DNA from: Francisella uliginis
GTDB taxonomy: Bacteria > Pseudomonadota > Gammaproteobacteria > Francisellales > Francisellaceae
Assembly: GCF_001895265.1 (NCBI RefSeq)
Contig: NZ_CP016796.1
Coordinates: forward strand, 1,302,001 to 1,366,000
DNA: 64,000 bases
Direction: 5' to 3'
This document shows, piece after piece, positions 18,339 to 27,647 of this stretch. Positions within the stretch are counted from its first letter, which is position 1. Each line of letters starts with the position of its first letter. Position numbers and translations under genes: made by a program. Below the pieces are notes generated by a model. That model had not been told where the DNA came from. It made no database searches and worked only from the letters and a program-made list of their open reading frames with translations.

Positions 18339-18971
18339 CTAAACTGATGCTTTTTTACTATAAAAACCAGCCGTATAATAACCAACCAATGTGCCAAGCA
18401 TTGATCCAGCAATTAAATCACTAGCAAAGTGAAAATACATAAGTATCTGACTAACCACAACTAAGACTGCTAGTAGAATCCAAAGCCAACGTAATTTTGG
18501 AAATAATATCCAAGCCGCTATTGAAAAAGATACTATAAAAGTCGCATGCCCAGATGGAAAAGATGCATAGGCATTACCCGAATGGAACCAATTAAAACCA
18601 TAGACATGATCTCTAATTAATGATGGGTTATTATCAATAAAAGTAGCTGTCCAATATCTACCAAAGATTCCTTTCAAAAAATCTTTTAAAAACTGACCTA
18701 TAACTACAGCATTTGCTATAAGTAAAACTTTGTAATCTAAATCATTAGTCTTTTTTATTACAAGTTTAATAAAGAAATAAATATAAAATATAGCAATTAC
18801 TTTAGTTATCCAAAAAGTTATATCATTGGCAAAAATTTCTAATATTTTATAACTTCTAAAATGATGATCATGTAAAAACCATACTATTTGTCTATCTACG
18901 AAGAAATAGCAAAAAACTATCATTGCTATTCCAATTATAAAAAATAATGCTAAGTTTCTTATGTTAGACAT
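18339..18971 (-). CDS. PAP2-family membrane phosphatase
   Basis: The ATG at 18971 has GGGAG upstream. The protein (about 210 aa) has five to six membrane helices and the PAP2 motifs in order: a K-rich KDFLKGIFGR stretch near 100, PSGHATF near 143, and HFASDLIAG near 184 with the conserved His and Asp. Such enzymes remove phosphate from lipids such as undecaprenyl pyrophosphate, phosphatidic acid or lipid A. Nothing in the context chooses between these. The first motif lacks the usual proline after Arg. Confidence 0.85.
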   Translation of the reverse strand: MSNIRNLALFFIIGIAMIVFCYFFVDRQIVWFLHDHHFRSYKILEIFANDITFWITKVIAIFYIYFFIKLVIKKTNDLDYKVLLIANAVVIGQFLKDFLKGIFGRYWTATFIDNNPSLIRDHVYGFNWFHSGNAYASFPSGHATFIVSFSIAAWILFPKLRWLWILLAVLVVVSQILMYFHFASDLIAGSMLGTLVGYYTAGFYSKKASV

Positions 18972-19033
18972 TACCAATTAATCTCCCATATTCAAATTAA
19001 AGACTAACTTTACCACAAAATAATTTATTCATA

Positions 19034-19181
19034 TATAGTCAACCCAAACCTCTTTTAAAATGACTGCTACCACCCTAGCGGAGTCGAAGTGTGATCACAT
19101 AATCTACTCATCATTATGAATTTTATAATTAGATTCTACGATCAAGTCGTAGAATGACATATTTCTCTCGGATCAGTTATA
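19034..19181. repeat. Composite palindromic element, copy 3 (degenerate)
   Basis: The left end TATAGTCAACCCAA (19034-19047) and the complement of the right end, TATAACTGATCCGA (19168-19181), are degenerate versions of the ends of copy 1. The right arm 19131-19158 is intact: AGATTCTACGA and its complement around TCAAG, ending in ATGAC. The left arm near 19060-19098 contains CTAGCGGAGTCGAAG but has lost the clean GTCAT/ATCTC ends. It fills the gap between uvrC and the PAP2 gene. Confidence 0.65.
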
Positions 19182-19197
19182 TCATACATCCTAAACT

Positions 19198-21036
19198 TTA
19201 ATGAAAACACTCCCAAATCTCTTGAGCTAATTTTTTACTAATTCCTTTTACCTTAGAAATTTCATCAACTGATGCCTTACTTAGTTCTTGCCAACCACCA
19301 AAATACATTATCAAAGCTTTACGACGCTTAGGCCCTACTCCCTCAATCTCTTCGATAATTGATGATTGTCTATTTGAGCTAACTTTCTTTCTTTGACCTT
19401 TAATAGCATGATCATGTGCAGAGTCTCTAACTTGGCGTAAAAGTAAGAACCCTGGATTATGTTCATCTAAGGTATATTCAGTATCATCAAAGCCTTTATA
19501 GATCTTTTCTTTACCACTAATTCGCTCAACACCCTTACCAAGACTCACAAGCTGAACTTTATCTTGAATCCCAAATTCTCTAAATACTGCCTCAGCCTGA
19601 TGGATCTGCCCTTTACCGCCATCTATTATCATTACATCTGGAAGATTATCAGCTTCTAATCCTGAACTTACTCGCCGTGAAACAGCTTGATGAATGGCAG
19701 CATAATCATCTCCTGCTTTGACATCTTTGATATTATACCTACGATGAGATTTACGATCCTCGCCCTCATCTGTATAAACAACACATGAAGCAATAGTTGC
19801 CTCACCTTGAAAATGTGAAATATCAAAGCACTCAATACGTTTAATATCTTGATCAAGCTCAAGAAACTCTTTTAATGAATCTAAGCGTTTTTGATATTGT
19901 GATTTTGAGCTTGTGTATATATTTAACTTTTGACGAGCATTTACTTCTGCTAACTTTAACCATTTTAGATTATCTGCAGCTGGTGCTAATATCCAGTTTA
20001 TTGACTGACCTATTTTCTGTGAAATACTTGTCATAAGATCTTGTATCTCACTAAAATCAACCTTTGATAAGATTATATTTTTTGGCCAAATATTACGAAT
20101 TTCATCACCTAAATAAAAATGTGATAAAAATGCATGCATTATTGAGGTTTTATCCTGACCTTTTACATCAATACTCCAGTGCCTATCTGCAATAACATCA
20201 CCATTTTGAATTTGTAATAAGGCAATACTTGCATAGTTATCTTGTATATAAATACCAACCACATCAAAAGTTTTATCTGCTTGTATATCTACTATTTGTT
20301 GCTGCTGTAATTTACGCAGTACTACTAGCTGATCACGATAGATCTGAGCTTTTTCATACTCCATATTTTCTGAAGCTTGATACATTTTCTCAGATACTTC
20401 TTCTAAAACACTACTAAACTTACCTGCTAGAAATTTCTTTAATATTGCTAACTGCTCATCATATTGCTCTTGAGAAACTAATCCTACACAGGGGGCTAAA
20501 CAACGTTTAATCTGATATTGCAAACATGGTCTAATTCTAGATTTATAGTATGAATTTTCACATTGTCGAATAGGAAATATTTTCTGGATAATGTTTAAAG
20601 TATTTTTCACTGAGGATATTGAAACATAGGGACCAAAACATTGACCTTTTTTATATGCTGATTTACCTCTATAGAAAGAAACTCTAGGAAACTTATCACG
20701 TGAAATTACTAGATATGGATAACTTTTATCATCTTTAAAAAGGATATTATACTTAGGCCTATGTTGCTTAATTAAATTATTCTCTAATAAATATGCCTCA
20801 TAATCACTTGGGGTAATAGTTATCTCAATCCTAACGACTTGAGCTGCCATCATTAAAGTTTTGCTATCTTTAGCGCCTTTTGAAAAATAACTATTAACAC
20901 GATTTTTAAGATTCTTTGCTTTACCTACGTAAATTATCTCACCATATTTATCAATCATACGATAAACACCTGAATGAGTCGTTAAGTTGGCTAAAAAGCT
21001 TTTCAAATCAAAATCTTTAGAATTATCAGAAATCAT
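19198..21036 (-). CDS. uvrC: Excinuclease ABC subunit C
   Basis: The 612-aa nuclease makes both incisions in UvrABC nucleotide excision repair. It shows the GIY-YIG domain (GVYRMIDKYGEIIYVGKAKNLKNRV, about 18-42), a UVR helix near 205-235 (ENMEYEKAQIYRDQL), the RNase H-like domain with CFDISHFQG near 402 and VMIDGGKGQ near 460, and C-terminal helix-hairpin-helix motifs (EIEGVGPKRRKALI). Full length. Confidence 0.97.
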   Translation of the reverse strand: MISDNSKDFDLKSFLANLTTHSGVYRMIDKYGEIIYVGKAKNLKNRVNSYFSKGAKDSKTLMMAAQVVRIEITITPSDYEAYLLENNLIKQHRPKYNILFKDDKSYPYLVISRDKFPRVSFYRGKSAYKKGQCFGPYVSISSVKNTLNIIQKIFPIRQCENSYYKSRIRPCLQYQIKRCLAPCVGLVSQEQYDEQLAILKKFLAGKFSSVLEEVSEKMYQASENMEYEKAQIYRDQLVVLRKLQQQQIVDIQADKTFDVVGIYIQDNYASIALLQIQNGDVIADRHWSIDVKGQDKTSIMHAFLSHFYLGDEIRNIWPKNIILSKVDFSEIQDLMTSISQKIGQSINWILAPAADNLKWLKLAEVNARQKLNIYTSSKSQYQKRLDSLKEFLELDQDIKRIECFDISHFQGEATIASCVVYTDEGEDRKSHRRYNIKDVKAGDDYAAIHQAVSRRVSSGLEADNLPDVMIIDGGKGQIHQAEAVFREFGIQDKVQLVSLGKGVERISGKEKIYKGFDDTEYTLDEHNPGFLLLRQVRDSAHDHAIKGQRKKVSSNRQSSIIEEIEGVGPKRRKALIMYFGGWQELSKASVDEISKVKGISKKLAQEIWECFH

Positions 21037-21121
21037 CTAATTTTTATTAACTAATATATATGTGAAAATGTTACCATATATATTAGTTTAATTTATTCTA
21101 TGTATCATAAAAATAAAGTAC

Positions 21122-21817
21122 ATGTACGAAATAATTTCTTTTATAGAAAATAAAATATGGATTATTGAATATCCTATAAAATATTCAGGTGTCAAATTTA
21201 GTTCTCGCACAACATTAATTAAATTAGATGATGGATCAGTTCTCATTCATTCACCATGTGAAATCGATGAAAAGCTTAAACAGGAAATACTTAAACTTGG
21301 TGACGTAAGTTATATATTTGCCCCAGGTAATTTTCACCATTTATACATTGACTCAGCTCAAAAAGCTTTCCCAAATGCCAAAACTTATATTTGTAAAGGG
21401 ATTGAGAAAAAGCAACCTAATCTAAAATATGATGGTATTCTTACAGAAGAAACTTTACTAAGTGAGTTTAAGCAGCAACCTATTCTTGGTTCTAAAATCA
21501 TGAATGAAGTTGTATTGCTGCATAAAGAGACAAAAACTTTGATTGTTGTTGATATTATAGAGAATATTGGCAATAAGACACAAAACATAGGTTTTGGTAT
21601 TAAAATATGGTGGCTAATTTTTAGAATGTGGAACAAAGCAAAACCAGCACCCGAATACCAACTAGGTTGGAAAGATAAAAAATTAGCTGCTCAATCTTTA
21701 CAAAATATATTAGAATGGGATTTTGATAAGATTATCCTAGCTCATGGCAACCTAATCACGCAAAATGCTAAACAGATTGCAACAACAGCGTGGAAAAAAC
21801 CTCTTAATAAATTATAA
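21122..21817 (+). CDS. DUF4336 protein (metallo-hydrolase-like fold)
   Basis: The 231-aa protein resembles DUF4336: an opening WIIEYPIKYSGVKFSSRTTLIKL, the strand GSVLIHSPCEID, then VSYIFAPGNFHHLYI and late FDKIILAHGNLI. The order recalls a degenerate metallo-beta-lactamase fold, with H in FHHLY and H in LAHG, but the full HxHxDH motif is absent. Function is unknown. It is two bases upstream of rnd and probably co-transcribed. Confidence 0.75.
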   Translation: MYEIISFIENKIWIIEYPIKYSGVKFSSRTTLIKLDDGSVLIHSPCEIDEKLKQEILKLGDVSYIFAPGNFHHLYIDSAQKAFPNAKTYICKGIEKKQPNLKYDGILTEETLLSEFKQQPILGSKIMNEVVLLHKETKTLIVVDIIENIGNKTQNIGFGIKIWWLIFRMWNKAKPAPEYQLGWKDKKLAAQSLQNILEWDFDKIILAHGNLITQNAKQIATTAWKKPLNKL

Positions 21818-21819
21818 AA

Positions 21820-22917
21820 ATGATAATAAATACAACTAAACAATTAAGCAATTTAATAATTACTTTAGAAAATTCAAATAGAATTGCTGTAGATACTGAG
21901 TTCTACTGGATGCGTACATATTATCCAGAGCTTTGTCTAATCCAAATAGCTACTGAAAATGAAGTTTTTTTGATAGATACCCTTGTAGGGCTAGATTTTT
22001 CAACGCTTAAAAAGATTTTTGAAGATCATAATATCGAAAAAATTATTCATTCTGCAACGAATGACATTCCTATAATCAAAAGATTTTTTGATTGTGAAGT
22101 TAATAATATTTTTGATACTCAACTTGCAGCAACATTTCTTGGCTTTCAGACGCAACTATCACTAAAGTCTCTTATGAAAGAGATACTTGACATTGATATG
22201 GAAAAAGAATCTCAGTTTTCTGACTGGCGTAAAAGACCATTATCTGAAAAGCAGATAAACTACGCTATTAAAGATGTTGAACACCTTATAGAAATACGTG
22301 ATCACCTTAATACAAAGCTTGATGACTGTGAATATAAGGATTTCTATGAACAAGAACTTCTAGATATTCAAAAGACAGAATTTAACTCTGTTGAGATCAT
22401 TCATACAAAAATAGGTAATATCCAAAAATTTGATGAAGAAATCCAAAGAAATGCTATAGCAATAGCACAATGGCGTGAACAAGTTGCTCAAGAGAAAAAT
22501 ATTCCTGTAAGATTTATGTTTAACAATAAAGTCTTATATCTCATAGCTCATGCCAAACCAAAATCTATCGACGACTTTAAACACCCTGAGATAAAGAAAC
22601 TCAAACCTTGGCTAAAAAAAGCAATCATCGATGTTATTAAATCAGCTCATAATGTACAAGATAGCCTGATTGAGAAAAAACAAATAAGTAATAAGATATC
22701 TTCTGATATCAATAATAAAATAGTTGCATATTTTGATGCTCAGACTAAAGATTTTAACTTTGATAGTAGTATAATCGCTTCACGAAAAGATATAAAATCT
22801 TTAGCATATAATCTAGGTGTCGATAATAATTACTCTAAGGGTAAATTATTAAATGGCTGGAGGCACAAAGTAGTTGGTAAAAAATTAAAAGAGTATATAC
22901 TAGAGATCATTAAATAA
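21820..22917 (+). CDS. rnd: Ribonuclease D
   Basis: The 365-aa 3'-5' exoribonuclease trims tRNA precursors. The DEDD catalytic set is visible: VDTEFYW near 20, HSATNDIP near 78, FDTQLAATFLG near 98, and YAIKDVEHL near 148. The region around 210-290 is an HRDC domain (REQVAQEKNIPVRFMFNNKVL) and the tail is helical. Length matches bacterial RNase D. Confidence 0.95.
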   Translation: MIINTTKQLSNLIITLENSNRIAVDTEFYWMRTYYPELCLIQIATENEVFLIDTLVGLDFSTLKKIFEDHNIEKIIHSATNDIPIIKRFFDCEVNNIFDTQLAATFLGFQTQLSLKSLMKEILDIDMEKESQFSDWRKRPLSEKQINYAIKDVEHLIEIRDHLNTKLDDCEYKDFYEQELLDIQKTEFNSVEIIHTKIGNIQKFDEEIQRNAIAIAQWREQVAQEKNIPVRFMFNNKVLYLIAHAKPKSIDDFKHPEIKKLKPWLKKAIIDVIKSAHNVQDSLIEKKQISNKISSDINNKIVAYFDAQTKDFNFDSSIIASRKDIKSLAYNLGVDNNYSKGKLLNGWRHKVVGKKLKEYILEIIK

Positions 22918-22942
22918 AATAATAAATATTCTTCTTTTTTCT

Positions 22943-24142
22943 ATGAATTATATAACTCGAAACTCTAAGCTTTTCCCAATAGTTCTTGCTCTGTTTGCAG
23001 CTCTACCTCCTCTAGCTGTAAATACATATGCTCCAGCGATTCCATTAATTGCTAATGACTTTGGTGTTAGTAATAGTACAGTTTTGACAACGTTTGCCAC
23101 CTATTTTGTTGGCTTCTCTTTTGGTATGCTATTTTGGGGTGCCATATCAGATAAATATGGGCGTAAAAATGTCATTATCATAGGCAGTATTATCTATATA
23201 ATAAGTACTGTTTCATGCTCATATAGCTATAACTTTCAGATGCTTGAAACTATGCGATTAATTCAAGGATTAGCAGATTCTGTGGGAGCTGTTGTAGCAT
23301 TTTCAATCGCAAGAGATTGTTATAAAGGGGCTCAGTTAACTAATCTTATCGCTACAATTATTATGATATTACTTGTAGCTCCTATAGTAGCACCAATTAT
23401 TGGAACTATACTTACAAACTTAACACACACCTGGCAAAGCACTTTTCACTTTCTTACCTTCTATGGTGTTGTTATGCTTATATGTGCTTGTATAATTGAA
23501 GAAACTTTAGATCATAAGGATAGAAAAAGCAGCTTACTAAAACTAATCCCTGGTTATTTTCAACACTTAGTAAATATTAGATTTATGTTGGCTACAGTTG
23601 CTAGCGGAACTATTTTTGCAGCGCTATTTATATACATATCATCATCTGCTTTGATATACCTTGGTGACTATGCAACAGGATCGTTTTGGTACTGTTTTTA
23701 CTATGGAGTATGTTGTGTTGGCTCTATATTTGCAAATATGATTATCAAAAAGAACTCTAGTAGTGTTCAACAGCTAAAATTTTTATATTATAGTGTTGCT
23801 CTAATTACTCTAAGTTGCATTGTTCTAATAATCTTTAACAGTCTAAATTTGGATAATGCTCTGATATATACTCTAACAATGCTAGTTTTATGTGCAAGCG
23901 TATCTTTTGGCTCTACTTTGATATATTCATTTGCCATAGATCAAATAGACCATAGTTTTGGTACAGCTAACTCTATAATAAACTTCACAAAAAATATGGT
24001 TGCTGCAAGTGGTAGCTATATCGTTAGCTTTTACCATGGCAGAGATCTTGTAATTGCATCACCATATGCCCAACTTGGATTTTGCATACTAACAATAGGA
24101 CTTTTATTTGGCATTTATAAATTAAACCAAAAACACCAATAG
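22943..24142 (+). CDS. MFS drug-resistance transporter (Bcr/CflA type)
   Basis: The 399-aa protein has 12 hydrophobic helices. YAPAIPLIANDFGVSNSTV leads into FGMLFWGAISDKYGRKNVI, the Bcr/CflA form of MFS motif A, and MRLIQGLADSVGAVVAFSIARD matches the helix-4 signature. Members export antibiotics or dipeptides using the proton gradient. Substrate unknown. It ends one base before the stop of the convergent DUF2237 gene. Confidence 0.88.
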   Translation: MNYITRNSKLFPIVLALFAALPPLAVNTYAPAIPLIANDFGVSNSTVLTTFATYFVGFSFGMLFWGAISDKYGRKNVIIIGSIIYIISTVSCSYSYNFQMLETMRLIQGLADSVGAVVAFSIARDCYKGAQLTNLIATIIMILLVAPIVAPIIGTILTNLTHTWQSTFHFLTFYGVVMLICACIIEETLDHKDRKSSLLKLIPGYFQHLVNIRFMLATVASGTIFAALFIYISSSALIYLGDYATGSFWYCFYYGVCCVGSIFANMIIKKNSSSVQQLKFLYYSVALITLSCIVLIIFNSLNLDNALIYTLTMLVLCASVSFGSTLIYSFAIDQIDHSFGTANSIINFTKNMVAASGSYIVSFYHGRDLVIASPYAQLGFCILTIGLLFGIYKLNQKHQ

Positions 24143-24143
24143 C

Positions 24144-24521
24144 TTATACGCTTATACTTGAATAAGCTTTTTCTAGTAAATATTCTTTTTTAATTAATTC
24201 AAGTGCTGACTCATGGGTTGATTCAAGAACAACTTCAGGAGCACAATTATTCTCATAAGCTTCTAACCATCTTAAAGCACATAAGCACCATTTATCTCCT
24301 GGTTTAAGACCTGGAAAATCAAAAGCAAGATTTGGTGTTGATAAATCATTACCCCGAGATGCTGTATACTCTAGAAACTCTTTAGTTATTATTGCACATA
24401 CAACATGACGAGCCTGATCATGTTCATCAGTGTGGCAAAAACCATCCCTATAGAACCCAGTCTTTGGATTTAAACAACAAGGTTTTAAATCAGTTCCTAA
24501 AACATTTTTTTGATTTGACAT
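24144..24521 (-). CDS. DUF2237 family protein
   Basis: From the ATG at 24521 the 125-aa protein reads NVLGTDLKPCCLNPKTGFYRDG, then HVVCAIITKEFLEYTASRGNDLSTP and FPGLKPGDKWCLCALRWLEA, which is the DUF2237 pattern throughout. Several conserved cysteines are present. No biochemical role is established. Two upstream in-frame starts would add three or four residues only. Confidence 0.9.
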   Translation of the reverse strand: MSNQKNVLGTDLKPCCLNPKTGFYRDGFCHTDEHDQARHVVCAIITKEFLEYTASRGNDLSTPNLAFDFPGLKPGDKWCLCALRWLEAYENNCAPEVVLESTHESALELIKKEYLLEKAYSSISV

Positions 24522-24604
24522 CTTATACATCACTAAACATAGTAATAAGATAATAATAGAATAAGAAAGTTATGAAATAAAGATTTTATTTAAAGAAACG
24601 AAAC

Positions 24605-26689
24605 CTATAGCTTAGATATATCTGCAACATCAGCAAAAAGCTTATGAAGATTAGCAAGTAATGTGATTCTATTTTGCCTAACCTTGATATCTTCATCCAT
24701 AACCATAACATTATCAAAAAATTCACTAACCACCTTATCTAAACTACTTAGTAATTCTAGAGCATAGTTATACTCTCTATTTTTTATATATTTTTCAAGA
24801 TCAGGAGTAATTTCTTCTATACTATAAGCTAATGCCAACTCATATTCATTTCCTGTAGATTTAGCTAACTCAATATCATAAGCATCTACTTTTTCTTTAG
24901 CATTTTTAGCTAAGATATTAGCTACACGCTTGTTAGAGGCTATAAGACTTTGTGCTTTATCTAAGCTATTAAAGTTATTTACAGCTTTTACTCTAGCTGC
25001 AAAATCTTTTATCGAATCATAATCAGTATTATTAATAGCTTCAAAAGAGTTTACTGCAACACCTTCTTCTTTGTATAAATTTTTCAATCTGTCTATACAA
25101 AAAGCTACAATTTCAGTTTTGACATCAGTTTTAAGCTCTAAGTTATTAACTTTTTTATAACTAGCTATAGCAACATCAATAACTTTTTCTAAAGAAATAT
25201 CAATATTTGTATCTCTTAATATACGTAATATTCCAATAGCTGATCTTCTTAGGGCAAATGGATCTTTATTACCTGTTGGTTTTTGTCCAATACCAAATAT
25301 ACCAACTAAAGTATCTAATTTCTCAGCTAAAGCAACACATGCTGCCACATCAGTCCTTGGAAGTTCCGCGCCTGAATATTTAGGCCAATATTGCTGCTCT
25401 ATAGCATCTGCTACAACTTTAGACTCGCCATGTGCTTTTGCATAATATTTACCAATTATCCCCTGAAGATCAGTAAACTCAAAAACCATATCAGATATCA
25501 AGTCTGCCTTTGCTAACAGTCCAGCTCTATAAGCCTGTTGTGTATCAACATTACTTAGCTCGGCTAAGTTTTGTGATATATCGGCTATTCTTTGAGCTTT
25601 TTGATGCATGTTGCCAAGTTTATTTTGGAATGTTACATTCTCTAATTTTGGTAATAAACTATCTAATGAATGCTTTAAGTCTGTGTCATAGAAGAAGGCA
25701 GCATCTGCTAATCTAGCATTCATAACCTTTTGGTTACCAGTTGTTACTAGTTCTGGTTTTTTACTTTGGATATTTGAAATTGTGATAAAATGCGCAACCA
25801 AATCTCCATTATTATCTAGAAGAGCAAAACATTTTTGATGCTCTTCCATTGAAGATATTAGAGCCTCTTGAGGAACTCTTAAGAAATCTTCATTAAAGCT
25901 ACATAGCATCGCATTTGGATATTCAATAATTGCGCAAACCTCTTCAACCAAATCTTCATCTAAGACAACTTGATAATTATTTTGCTTAGCAATAGCTTTT
26001 GCCTGCTCAACTAACTTTTGCTTGCGTTGATCCCAATCTACTAGCACCATAGCATTAGCTAATAACTCAGCATAATCAGCTATATTCTGAACAGCTATAG
26101 CTTCTGGATGATGGAATCTATGCCCATAAGTTATATTAGATGCTTTATGTCCTAGTATTTGCATATCAACAACATCTTTACCATATAAGGCTAAAACCCA
26201 ATGTACAGGTCTTACAAATTCAACTGGCGAGTCGCCCCAACGCATCATTTTTGGAATTGGCAATTGTTTTAGAGCTTTTGTAATAATATCTTGTAGTAGT
26301 TTTACTGTAGCTTGACCAGTTTGAGTCGTTTTATAAAATAGTTTGTCCCCTTTTGGAGTTTCTATTTTGTCTAGCTGATCTAGATCTACACCACAAGATT
26401 TAGCGAACCCTAAACCAACTTTAGTTGGCTCACCATCTTTATATGCAATGCTTACTAAAGGCCCCTGCTTTTCAACTACTATGTCATCTTGAGATGATGC
26501 TAGATCTTTGATTATAAAAGATAGTCTTCTTGGTGATGCAAACCATTTTGTTGCAGCAAAATCTATTTTTGCTTCTTTAAGTTGATTTTCAACACTTTCT
26601 AATAGTGATTGAGATAGCTTTTTAAGTGCTTTTGGAGGTAACTCTTCTGTACCTAGTTCAAATAAAAAATCTTTTGTAACTTTGCTCAT
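24605..26689 (-). CDS. glyS: Glycyl-tRNA synthetase beta subunit
   Basis: The 694-aa protein is the tRNA-binding beta chain of the alpha2-beta2 glycyl-tRNA synthetase. Recognisable parts are FELGTEELPPKALK at the start, GPLVSIAYKDGEPTKVGLGFAKS near 75, MRWGDSPVEFVRPVHWVLALYG near 150, and the PTGNKDPFALRRSAIGILRI segment near 465 with the C-terminal DALR-like domain. The alpha-chain gene glyQ, which is usually next to it, is not in this window on either side. Confidence 0.96.
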   Translation of the reverse strand: MSKVTKDFLFELGTEELPPKALKKLSQSLLESVENQLKEAKIDFAATKWFASPRRLSFIIKDLASSQDDIVVEKQGPLVSIAYKDGEPTKVGLGFAKSCGVDLDQLDKIETPKGDKLFYKTTQTGQATVKLLQDIITKALKQLPIPKMMRWGDSPVEFVRPVHWVLALYGKDVVDMQILGHKASNITYGHRFHHPEAIAVQNIADYAELLANAMVLVDWDQRKQKLVEQAKAIAKQNNYQVVLDEDLVEEVCAIIEYPNAMLCSFNEDFLRVPQEALISSMEEHQKCFALLDNNGDLVAHFITISNIQSKKPELVTTGNQKVMNARLADAAFFYDTDLKHSLDSLLPKLENVTFQNKLGNMHQKAQRIADISQNLAELSNVDTQQAYRAGLLAKADLISDMVFEFTDLQGIIGKYYAKAHGESKVVADAIEQQYWPKYSGAELPRTDVAACVALAEKLDTLVGIFGIGQKPTGNKDPFALRRSAIGILRILRDTNIDISLEKVIDVAIASYKKVNNLELKTDVKTEIVAFCIDRLKNLYKEEGVAVNSFEAINNTDYDSIKDFAARVKAVNNFNSLDKAQSLIASNKRVANILAKNAKEKVDAYDIELAKSTGNEYELALAYSIEEITPDLEKYIKNREYNYALELLSSLDKVVSEFFDNVMVMDEDIKVRQNRITLLANLHKLFADVADISKL

Positions 26690-26732
26690 TTACAAACCTT
26701 ATAAATAAATGTTTATTTTAATATCTAAAACA

Positions 26733-26847
26733 ACAACAAAACCAATAAGTCATCCTGAACTTGTTTCAGGATCTCAATATAATTTGTAGCATTTGTGAGA
26801 TGCTGAAATAAATTCAGCATGACATTTTAGTATATTGGATAAGTTGT
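26733..26847. repeat. Composite palindromic element, copy 4
   Basis: The outer ends 26733-26747 and 26833-26847 are inverted repeats matching at 12 of 15 positions. The two inner arms, 26749-26775 and 26797-26823, are each exactly 27 nt as in copy 1. Arm 1 is GTCAT to ATCTC around CCTGAA/TTCAGG; arm 2 is GAGAT to ATGAC around GCTGAA/TTCAGC. It lies in the shared upstream region of glyS and the TatD-like gene. Confidence 0.8.
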
Positions 26848-26899
26848 AACTTCGTGTATTATAACTTAATAACCCAAAGAATTTAACTAATAATCATAT

Positions 26900-27646
26900 A
26901 TGTTTATTGATACTCATTGCCACTTAGATTTTGAAGTTTTTGACGAAAACCGTAAAGATTTAATAAATAGATGTGGTGATTTAGAAATTAAACATTTTAT
27001 AAATCCAGCTACTCAAAGAGTCTCATGGGATAGTCTCATAGCTTTAAATAAAGAGTTTAGCAATATCCATATATGCTTTGGGTTACACCCTATTTTTATA
27101 GATAAACACTCAAACTCTGATTTAAATGATTTAGAGTCATATACACAAGAAGCAGCAACAAAATTAATTGGTGAGATAGGTCTTGATAAAAGATTTGATA
27201 ATTTTAACAAGCAATTAAAATTATTTTCAGCTCAAGTCAGTATTGCTAGAAATCTCAATAAAAAAGTTATTATCCATTCAGTTAAATCACATAATGAAGT
27301 TTTAAAAACTCTCAAAGATCTAAAGTTTAAGCATGGTGGAATTATTCATGCATTTAATGCTAATTATGATATTGCGCAAAAATATATAGAACTTGGTTTT
27401 AAGCTTGGGGTTGGTAGCATACTCTCATATCCCAAAACAAAACTCAAAGATACTTTAAGTAAAATTGATCCTAAAAATATTGTTTTAGAAACAGATTCAC
27501 CAGATATGCTGCTCTATAACAGCAATGAAAATATTAATACTCCTAAAAATATACCTAAAATTTTTGAACTCTTAAGCAATATTTATGATCTAAATCCTGA
27601 TATACTAAAACAACAAATTTATAATACTAGCTTAGAATTTATCTAA
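26900..27646 (+). CDS. TatD-family metal-dependent hydrolase
   Basis: The 248-aa barrel hydrolase begins [17 protein letters not shown], the HxH metal site of TatD proteins. [10 protein letters not shown] near 93 carries the Glu ligand, VIIHSVKSH near 126 and GGIIHAFN near 145 the His ligands, and [10 protein letters not shown] near 195 the Asp. TatD proteins act as 3'-5' exonucleases. The usual FxxQ after GLD reads KRFDNFNKQ. It is one base upstream of recF. Confidence 0.88.
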   Translation: MFIDTHCHLDFEVFDENRKDLINRCGDLEIKHFINPATQRVSWDSLIALNKEFSNIHICFGLHPIFIDKHSNSDLNDLESYTQEAATKLIGEIGLDKRFDNFNKQLKLFSAQVSIARNLNKKVIIHSVKSHNEVLKTLKDLKFKHGGIIHAFNANYDIAQKYIELGFKLGVGSILSYPKTKLKDTLSKIDPKNIVLETDSPDMLLYNSNENINTPKNIPKIFELLSNIYDLNPDILKQQIYNTSLEFI

Positions 27647-27647
27647 A

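Noticed and set aside
19668-19862. Reverse frame of 64 codons inside uvrC
   Set aside because: It lies fully within the uvrC coding sequence on the same strand in another frame; uvrC motifs are intact.
26733-26847. Reading palindromic copy 4 as a simple terminator
   Set aside because: It lies upstream of both flanking genes (glyS and the TatD-like gene diverge), so there is no transcript to stop, and its design matches the other copies.
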